Shown here: one piece after another, positions 55,894 through 64,000 of the stretch
How the letters are laid out: every line of letters starts with the position of its first letter
Numbering within the stretch: position 1 is the first letter of the stretch
Source: Siderastrea siderea
Taxonomy: Eukaryota > Cnidaria > Anthozoa > Scleractinia > Rhizangiidae
Reading direction: 5' to 3'
DNA: 64,000 nucleotides
Assembly (NCBI GenBank): GCA_964030785.1
Contig: OZ034967.1
Location: 47,784,033 to 47,848,032 of the forward strand
Made by a program: the position numbers and the translations under genes
Notes under the pieces: generated by a model
Seen by the model: only the letters and a program-made list of their open reading frames with translations
What the model was told of the DNA's origin: nothing
Database searches by the model: none

Positions 55894-58800
55894 ATGGCAG
55901 AGAAACAACCTTCTTCCTCAGTTCAACCATCGCATCCAAGAAAACGTCAGCTAGGTCAATCTCCAAACTGGGATAAATGTTTGTGTCACGTAGAAGATGA
56001 GTCAGGAACGTTAACTAACTTTTCTGGAAAAAGTTGGCTTACATTTCAAACGTGCGCAAAGAGACGGAGAGATGATATATGGTCCAAAATGAACGGTTTC
56101 TGGGAGGAAGGGCCAAAGGGCAAATACCACAGACGATGTTATCAAGTATACACTGATAAGGTCAAAGTCGCAAGGGCCGTTGAGAAGCAACGCAATATTC
56201 TCATCCAAGACCCTGTGGAAGATAATGATGATTCTATTACCGAGCCTCCGCCAGCAAAACGCATGTTAAGGTCCCAGGTTGATGCGTTTGACATAAACAA
56301 ATGTGCTATTTGTCAACAACACAAAACAAAGCTTACAAAGAACAAAGGAGCAAGATCAAGAGAGCCGTTAAGTTTAAACAAGACAGCCACTGGCAGTGCA
56401 TCACTACTTAAGGCCGCTGAGATTCGGGATGACAGACGCCTTTTATTACAATTACAAGGCAAAGACACAATAGCAATTGGAATAAAGTATCACAAATCCT
56501 GTTACGTTCAATATGTGCGACCAGGAGCCCTTGCAAAATTGGAAGAGAAAAATTGCGAAGACGAGGACATAGCTAGCGAAAGCTATAACAGAGCGTTCAG
56601 CAGCATTAGAGAATTTGTTAAAGATGCAGTCCTCAAGGGGGAAAAGGCTGTGAAGATTTCAGAGTTACTAGAACGTTTCGTTAGTAAGTTATCCGAAGAA
56701 GGAGTGTCTGCACCCAGTTACAGGTCCTCAAAGTTGAAAAATCGTTTAATCAAGTCTTTCGGGAACAGACTCTCGTACCACCAGCCTCAGGATCGATCCC
56801 AATCAGAGATAATTTACAGTTCCCGCGTGACAACCGGAGAAGTCGTAGAAACCATTGCAAGTACTAGTGGCGAGCAATGGAAAGATGAGGACGGGACAGA
56901 GGAAGTTCCTCCAGAAGCCAAAGCAAATGAAAAGTATTTTCACGTCTATCATGCAGCTAAGATGATTCGGAGTTTGCTGACGGAAATGAAACCAGTTATG
57001 TCATGGCCACCCACTGAAGATGATCTAGACTGCAGTGATAGTATAGTACCAGACATGTTGTACAATATGTTAGCCTGGATTTCCTCTTCCGATGTTGAAT
57101 ATTGTAACAAGAGAGTGTGTGGAGTCTCACCCGACGTTCACCGAATAGTCCTTTCGCTTGCACAAGATCTGATTCATTGTGTAAGTCGCGGTCGTATCAA
57201 GACGCCTAAGCATGTTACTTTACCTTTAACTGTCAAAAGCCTAACGGGTAATGCTGAACTTGTAACAATACTGAACAGGTTTGGCCATGCCCTTTCCTAC
57301 TCTCAAATCGAGGAACTTGAGACTGCACTGGCTGAAAAGGAGATAGAAAAGGAACAGGATGGGATCGTAGTACCTGGTTCGTGCAGTATGGGAGTGCCAG
57401 CGGTGTTTTGTTGGGATAACAATGACCTGCTAGAAGAGACATTGTCGGGTACGCTTTAACGTTCTGCACTTGTTTTATTTTCAGAGGAAATTGTTTCTCT
57501 CAACGTACAGTTAACTTATTTTGCTAGCATACCTCTATCTTACAGATACCTTTCTACAGTACACATAACTATACTATCTGTGTCTTTGTTTGTTATTAAA
57601 TCATGGACTCTTTCTTTAGGGAAGGGGACTACCCATTGCACGAATGGAATAGTGATCCAGAGAAAGTCCCTTACTTGCGCGCCACCCACTGAAATGGCTG
57701 CCAAAGAGTCTCGTCCTAAACGGAACCGCACCTTGACATACATCCCTACAGACGTACTGCCCTTCCACTCCGGTCCCCGACAAGGCCCCAGTCAATTTCA
57801 CATTGGTGTGCAAGATGTGATCATGACTAATCCCGATACTCGTGCATATGCAAGATCAATCGACTTTGGATGGATGCTGTGCCAACAACCCATTGATAAT
57901 AGTATCTTCACATTGGCAAATGATCGAAGCCAAGTGATCCCAGCATGGACAGCTTTCAACATTAAACTCAAGCAGAAAGATGTTCCTCGTGAAAGTTCTA
58001 TAGGCTACTGCCAAGTTATTGATGCAAGCCCTACTGAGATGCCAACAGTGTACAATCTTCTTCAGAGATCATTGCAAATTGCTGATCAGCTTGGCCAGCA
58101 AAATGTTATCATTGTCCTTGATCAGGCTATTTACGCTAAAGCTCTTGAAGTCATCTGGCAAAACCAAGAAACATTTCAGCGCATCGTTGTTAGGATGGGC
58201 TCTTTTCACACAATTTGCTCTTTCTTGGCGGCGATCGGCAAGCGATTTGGAGATGCAGGTCTTGGAGACATCCTGACGGAAAGTGGAATTGTTGGATCAG
58301 GATCTGTCTCGGCGGTGCTAGAGGGCCGCCACCACAATCGCGCAATACGTATGCATAAGGTAAGTTGTTAAGAAGTTCAATATTATTCAAAAGGTGACGT
58401 GCGCTACTTAGCAAATCTTATTTCACTTTTTCTAGCACAAGACTCGAAAGAGATATGGCCCCATAACCGACAAAAGCTTGTTGTTCCGCCACTAAAAAAT
58501 GGCCACTCGCAACATTGCAGCTTTTATATATATATTTTTACGTTTTACCGACAATTTCACGTTTGTCACAAAACATCGACCATAAATATTTCTTAATATC
58601 GGGGCTTCATTGTAACAAATAGTTAATGACTAATCAACTCACGAGTTGTATGGCGTTCGGTAGCTGCGGAACATCAGACGAAAAAATAAGAGAGCAAATT
58701 TTGTTCGCTGTATCCTGGTGTTTGTGAGACATTTTAAAAATATTCTGCAGCATGTAATAAGGCACTCAAGTAAATTTGATATTGTCTGTTTATCATTTTA

Positions 58801-61300
58801 GATTGTATTTGAAGCACTGCAGCGGCTACAGTGGAAAGGATTCAAGTCGTGGCTTCAGGACAACGGTCACCCAACCATCTACTTAGAACTCACAAATGCT
58901 ATAGTAGATATCAGAAAGGACTTTTCCGCTGAGAAATTTAATAGGCTTCTTGCGATGGCAGACTTCATCAAGATTCTAGATCTTTTCAAGTTATATGACG
59001 AGGAAGACAATGGTCCCCTAAAAATGTTCTGGAGATCGTACTTTGAAATGGTCTCGTTGCTGCTGACATTTATTAGAGCAACCAGAGAAGGCAATTGGCC
59101 CCTCCATCTTGAGTGCATCAGGGAAATGCTGCCATGGTATTTCGCCTACGACCATGTGAATTATGCTCGTTACCTTCCTGTTTACCTGATGCACATGATT
59201 CAGCTCCCAGAAACCCACCCTGAAGCTCAAATGATGTTAGAAAATGGAGATTTTGGCGTACAGAGGAACAGTGAACATGGATTTTCTCAACTGCCCGTTG
59301 ACCAGACCATAGAGCAGACGTTAAACAGAAGTACAAAAACAAACGGTGGCATCGTTGGCTTCAGTCTCAAAAAGAATGCGGTACAGCGATGGCTCCTGAC
59401 TGCGCATTCTCGTGCCCGTTTTGTTGACAAGTGTCGTATGATGACAAGCAAGAAAGAAGATAATCGACCTCACAAGGAAGCTGGGAAGTCTCGAATGAAA
59501 CGCGATGAAGAAGATGTAAGTAAAGTAATGGAGGTTGTCAGCAATTGGACGGATCCATTTGAACCATCAGAGGAACTTGCCAGTCTTAGTTCTGGTTGTG
59601 TAGTGACAGAAACCATCAAGTTAGATTTGCTGGCCGCCAAAGACAAAGGAACAGTAGCTCTCACCGCGTTTGTTGAGGACAGACTGCTGAGTGATTCTGT
59701 GGGTTTCTTTGACCCACTCTCCAAGTTAAAGCTTGGAACGTTCCGTGACCTTCAAAAGAAGACAACTGTGTCAAAGGAAGGAAAGACTGTCATTCTAAGA
59801 ACAGACAGAAATCTTTTTGCACGATTACTCGTTATTGGCCAAAGCAGGCAAATGGATCTACGACAGTTGCTAGTCCACGAGCTGGGCCCACTTCCACGGT
59901 CGCTGGCGCTGTTTGATGGCGCGCTGGTGAAAACCGACAAAGCAGCTCTACCTAAACTTCTAGAGGATGGCGTAGAGTGTCTTCATCGCATGCCAGCTCA
60001 AACAACTGCAGTCATCATCGATGCAATGGCAATGCTTCAAACGATGAAGAAGATACCAGAGAGATTCTCCGACTTGGCAGTTATGATTTTCAAGAGAATG
60101 CTGATGCAGGCAGGGCAAGCAAGAAGAGTTGACTTTGTGGGAGATCAGTACCCAGTCATCTCCATCAAGAACACAGAGAGGGAAAGAAGGAGCAATACCG
60201 GTCAACTAGCCGTCTCCATTACTAGCTCCCAGCAGTTCTGTCCACGCCAGTGGAAGAAGTACTTGTCATGTGGTAGCAACAAAGTGCGTCTTCTAGAGTT
60301 CCTGTCTCAGGAGTGGTCAAAGCAAGAATATGTAGAAAGGATCGACAGCCGTGTTATGTATGTTACCCATGGCAACCATTGCAAAAAGCTTGTAGTCAAA
60401 CATGGACGTATGACAGCAACTGACGAAACCGAACTGTACACGGACCAAGAGGAAGCAGATACACGAATGTTCCTCCATGCGTCCCACGCATCTTCACATG
60501 GACATCAAAGGGTCGCCATAGTCTCCTCGGATACAGATGTTGAAGTGTTGGCATGCCACCACCAATCAGCCATTCCTGCCGAACTGACTTTGATAAGTGG
60601 AACAAGAAACAGATCACGCTTAATAAGCGTTCCCCGACTGTGTGAGAAGCTGGGTCCTGGGGTATGCCGAGTCCTCCCTAGTTTGCATGCGTTAACAGGT
60701 TGTGACGCTGTGAGTTCATTTGCCGGCAGGGGCAAGAAAAAGGCGTTTGAAATGGTAAGAGATAACCAAGTCATAAGAGACAGTGTTGGAGTCCTTGGAG
60801 AGAGCCTTCCCCTGAGCGCGCACAGCATAACCAGGTTAGAAGAGGTGGTTTGCAGGTTATACAATGATAATCTATGCAAGCAGGTCAATGACCTACGCTA
60901 CAAAATGTTCTGCAAAGGAAAAAATGTGCAATCTCATCAACTCCCGCCAACAAGCGCTGCTCTCCACTACCACCTAAAGCGAGCTAACTACCAAGCTTTT
61001 CTGTGGAAGAAAGCATTACAGCCAAGAATTGAACAAGAACCGGTAAACCATGGATGGCAACTGAACGAAGGACGCCTTGAGATCGTTTGGACAGACCTGG
61101 CCCCAGCTCCACAGGCTGTGATGGAATTAGTTTGCTGTGGGTGCAGCGGCAATTGCCAAACGAGGCGGTGCTCATGTGTCGGTAATGGCTTGCCTTGCAC
61201 AGAAGCTTATACGTGCTCTGAAGACTGCACAAACAGTGCAACAGACCTTAAAGATGGAGATGACGATGTTGTTGACAACGACGAGGATGAAAATGATTAG
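55894..61300 (+). CDS. Transposon-encoded protein: zinc modules, DUF6589-like region, XPG/FEN-like nuclease, CXC cluster (3 exons)
   Basis: Exons 55894-57448, 57620-58359 and 58802-61300 join in phase (GT/AG at each border) into 1,597 codons without any stop. Residues 29-83 and 137-204 form two similar zinc modules (CLC...YHRRCY and CAIC...YHKSCY). Residues ~460-765 resemble DUF6589 (LVTILNRFGHALSYSQIEEL, LSGKGTTHCTNGIVIQ, VIIVLDQAIYAKALEVIW, RMGSFHTICSFLAAIGKRF, RHHNRAIRMHK); Asp653, Asp686 and Glu739 or Glu753 are candidate catalytic acids (inference). Residues ~1165-1420 look like an XPG/FEN nuclease: VIIDAMAML, QEEADTRMFLHA, IVSSDTDVEVLA and LTGCDAVSSFAGRGKKKAFE. Residues ~1541-1576 are a CXC cluster (CCGCSGNC, RRCSCVGNGLPC), and the tail is acidic. 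It probably mobilises the surrounding element. Function is not demonstrated, and host co-option is possible. Confidence 0.85.
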
Positions 61301-61679
61301 TTAAGCACTGGACTCGGGCTATGGCTAAAACAGACTTTTGCATGAAGTTAAATCCGTTTCCAGACGAATATCGGTGTTGTCGTTTTCTTGTTGTTGTAAA
61401 ATACTGACATTTGCAATCTGTTTGTTGTAATATTCTTTATTTCTTCAACATTAAGTGATGTCGTGCTGAATTGTTATCGAGAAAATGTATTGCTAAATAA
61501 CAGAGCAACACGCAGTTATCTAGAGACTCAGCTTAACGTATTTTGACTTCTCTAGCTTGAGTGTAGCCTTATTTGTTATTACATGCATTCTATTGTTTTT
61601 GCTTACTTAGTACATGATGAAACAAAGATTTTTGACATTCGTTGTTGTACAAATAAACAAATGAAATTACAAGGAGAAA

Positions 61680-62116
61680 ACAAAAGAATATTTTTTCGTG
61701 ATAACTGGGTTGTAATCATGATAAACAGCATTTGTAATTAACGAGATACAGAACAATAAGAAATATACATGGTTTCCATGGCAACGGCTACAAAAGGCTG
61801 GTTTTAAAATCATGAAAAGTGTGAGATATGACAGAATACTTATTTAAAGCATATTTGTAAAAGATTTAATCATTTTTGGGCTAGTATTTTGTGAGTTGTA
61901 TCAACGTTTTTTCATCACTTGTATTTACAAGGTAAAAAGCATCCCTACCACCCCCTCGAAAAAACCTTGCCCTATCTCCCTTATGCACCAGTTACCATCC
62001 TGGTAACAAGTAGTTGTAGAAAATTCAGTCCTTTAGCTTTAATTTGATACCTGTTTCACTAGGTATTAAGGGGGGTGCTACGAAAATCCATTTTTTGGGA
62101 CTTGGCTCATGGACTA
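61680..62116. repeat. Right terminal inverted repeat of the 7.1-kb transposon
   Basis: Inverted, diverged copy of 55005-55447; ends CTTGGCTCATGGACTA before AAACTGAGG of the flank. The 380 bp between the stop codon and this repeat contain AATAAAC-type signals near 61651 and no other frame. Confidence 0.8.
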
Positions 62117-62332
62117 AAACTGAGGTATTCCTAAACAGATAAGGGGTTGTACTTTTGAATCACTGCATGTGTAAGTTTCTAAATCTAATTTTTAAACAAA
62201 TTTCCTTCTTTACCAAATAGCTCTAGTCTTGGAGACTATAAATTTAGATCAAAAACATGGCTGAAACAAGGTTTAGAAAACAGAAGTCAACAAGCTCGAC
62301 AAATGAAAAAGTTAAATTCATTTTGGCAAAAT

Positions 62333-63090
62333 TCAACTTTCCTTTTTACGGATTAGTTTTTTCTTCTTCGTTAATTTCTTAAGCCTCTCTGCCTCCAGCT
62401 TTGCCTTCAATTCAGCTCTTCTTCTCATTTCCTCCTCCTCCTGTTTTTTCTCTTCTTCTGGGCTTTTAAGATAAAACATTTTAAGAAAGAAAACACTGAA
62501 ATGACTGAAGCTTTCTTTCCAAATGATAGGACATTGTCTTGAAAGACAAAGCAAAATATCGAATTTAAGGAGACTAAAGTTACCTTTTCTCCACTTCTTC
62601 AACAGAAACCACACCTTTTGGTTTTCGCAACTTGGCAGGATGCCGAAAACGTGGATTTCTTCGGAGTACAGATAAATGAAACATTAGCTACTACCAAAAC
62701 GTTTAGTTTTCGAGAGGAGACAAATGAGAAAAAAAGGACTTTTTATTATCACCTTTGCTTCAGCATCCTTTCTGCGCATAAACAGAATTTTCTTAACCAA
62801 TCATGCAAAACAGAGTGTGCGGCAACGGCAAAGTTTCCGCGCATTTCTTCTGGTGTTGTTCCTCTTAAAATGGTGAGAATTTCATGGCCCTGGCTGTAAT
62901 ATCGAATCGAATCCCAACAGGAATTCTTCATCATGCAAAGATTCTTTGAAGTCGCTTCAGTACTTTGGCTAAGGCTTACATTGGCATAAGAGAAAACAAA
63001 TAAAAAGGAAAAACAAAGAAGAAACTAACAAGTTCTATAGCATGTGGGCTTCGCTTCCACTGCGAGTCCATTGTAATCTCACCCTGCAAA
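62333..63090 (-). CDS. Last exons of an unrecognised host gene with Lys/Glu-rich C-terminus
   Basis: Terminal exon 62462-62333 (acceptor TCTTAAAAG) encodes PEEEKKQEEEEMRRRAELKA, then KLEAERLKKLTKKKKLIRKK and a stop, a charged helical tail. The preceding exon 62658-62584 (RFRHPAKLRKPKGVVSVEEV) joins it in phase. A further exon from about 62950 to 62753 (RYYSQGHEILTILRGTTPEE, RGNFAVAAHSVLHDWLRKF, ERMLKQ) joins in phase through a GTGATA donor. A small piece at about 63085-63029 (GEITMDSQWKRSPHAIE) may be another exon. Three in-phase junctions and protein-like composition support a real gene that extends past 63.1 kb. I do not recognise the family. Confidence 0.5.
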
Positions 63091-64000
63091 TGCCAATTTA
63101 GAAGTGAACCCGTTCATGACCCAAAGGGCCGCTAGTAACTCAGTTTCGTTATATTTGAAAACAACAATTAGTCAACTAAACAGAAAGGGCAAATCTCACC
63201 TGTGGCAACCAACACAATTTTCCACAAAACTGGTGTAAATCGGAGAGCTTCGTTACCATTGATAACCGTTGAATAACACCAAACCACCTCGTGTACAAGG
63301 TCGTCACTCTTTTCAAATATTAAAAAAACGCTTGCTTGTTAGAAGTCGATGTAAACTCCACAGAGACATGCTTACCGTGTCAAATATCCACGCAATTTCA
63401 AACAAACTATTCATTTCCTTAAACCTTAATAAGCAAATATCTCATATTTTGCGCCACTTTTGCTTAAATCTTCTTCCAAATAAAGTTACGCCTTATTTTT
63501 TGAGAGAAGACGTCTTACGTGCAAAGTTTATTTGCAGATGCTTTACTACACAGATATTGGACCAAAAAATGGTGTCTCAGATTTCGACTTTAGCGCTTTG
63601 TATTTTTTAAATAAATTTTCTAAGATCAGAATGGTAGTTTTTGCGACCTTTTCAAATGAAAAGGCCATATCTCAAAAACGAAAGCGAACACAAAACTTCC
63701 GAGGCACTGTTTTTAAATTCAGCATATCTGAAAGCTCCCTGCCAATTTTCACATAAAGTGGTCGCATACTTAGCGAGAATAAACTCTCCAAAGTTCGCTT
63801 GTGCGCTCAAAATTGAATTCGAGAAAAAGTGATTTATAGATTTCTGGGGATTGGAGATTGTTAACACAATGGCGTTTCCGATTCGCGACTTTCATCCAAT
63901 CACATGCAACCAGCTAATTAGACCTATCATTGATTGTCAGGGGAATATGCGCGTCAAGTACAACAAGCAGACACGTGCTTCAGAATACTCACTGATCGTC
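63091..64000. other. No firm gene seen
   Basis: AT-rich, probably intronic for the minus-strand host gene. Overlapping short frames on both strands look like chance. Confidence 0.35.

Larger units (their letters stand above)
55005..62116 (+). mobile_element. 7.1-kb TIR transposon with intact gene, Academ-like architecture
   Basis: Inverted ends: 55005-55447 and 61680-62116, reading TAGTCCATGAGCCAA inward on both sides, then GTAGCACCCCCCTT, ATCAAATTAAAGCTAAAGG, and deep inside GTTGCCATGGAAAC. The two ends are about 70-75% identical by eye over ~440 bp. AAA adjoins both outer ends, so the target duplication could be 3 bp AAA, or TA if the ends start at GTCC. One gene fills the element. A 3-4 bp duplication plus an XPG-type nuclease domain recalls the Academ superfamily as I know it; this is inference. 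Confidence 0.75.

Noticed and set aside
1..64000. tRNA, rRNA or snRNA genes
   Set aside because: None could be recognised by eye; a dedicated covariance-model search would be needed to exclude them.

Overview
The window looks like nuclear DNA of an invertebrate animal, most likely a cnidarian (anthozoan or stony coral). It is AT-rich and intron-rich, full of microsatellites and transposable elements, and holds a gene whose closest relative is the Notch intracellular domain. This placement is an inference from gene content; no mitochondrial or rRNA marker is present. Almost every recognisable coding stretch is either a mobile element or a single exon of a host gene.

Layout. 1.3-4.35 kb (+): a four-exon gene equivalent to the Notch pre-ankyrin linker plus all seven ankyrin repeats, without receptor ectodomain, membrane segment or PEST tail, and with one frameshift in exon 2. 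Its third intron hosts a ~1.1 kb terminal-inverted-repeat element. 5.1-11.5 kb (-): a decayed tyrosine-recombinase retrotransposon (gag, RT, RNase H, YR order, as in PAT/Ngaro types) interrupted by three insertions with visible target-site duplications: a pogo/Tigger element in the YR gene, a 136-bp hairpin element, and a 276-bp element in the RT-RNase H gene. 13.9-27.6 kb: a 13.8-kb foldback structure with ~1.8-kb inverted arms, each edged internally by a ~66-bp tandem array. The arms enclose smaller inverted-repeat elements, a 92-bp tandem repeat and little recognisable coding sequence. 28.5-29.0 kb: a near-perfect 469-bp hairpin. 31.5-32.5 kb (-) and 35.0-35.3 kb (+): fragments of LINE reverse transcriptases. 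37.0-43.0 kb: a Mutator-like element with ends built of CGAGTTCGCTAC repeats. It carries a minus-strand eight-exon gene (PHD-like finger, FLYWCH finger, MULE transposase) broken by a nonsense codon and a 1-nt deletion, with a tandemly duplicated 22-codon exon. 43.1-44.2 kb (+): two exons of an unrecognised gene with one stop, with an 8-bp-TSD MITE in the intron. 46.9-53.7 kb (+): an APE-type LINE (coiled-coil plus SGNH-esterase ORF1, endonuclease-RT ORF2) with a few lesions and an 863-bp L1/Tx1-like copy inserted in its endonuclease. 55.0-62.1 kb (+): the best-preserved element, a 7.1-kb DNA transposon with ~440-bp diverged terminal inverted repeats. Its single three-exon gene is fully open (1,597 codons) and joins N-terminal zinc modules, a DUF6589-like region, an XPG/FEN-type nuclease-like domain and a C-terminal CXC cysteine cluster. 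The combination recalls the Academ superfamily. 62.3-63.1 kb (-): the last exons of an unrecognised host gene.

How it fits together: the region is a transposon graveyard of nested insertions around a few host exons. Relative ages can be read from the nesting. The 55-62 kb transposon is the one element here whose protein is intact and could still be active or domesticated.
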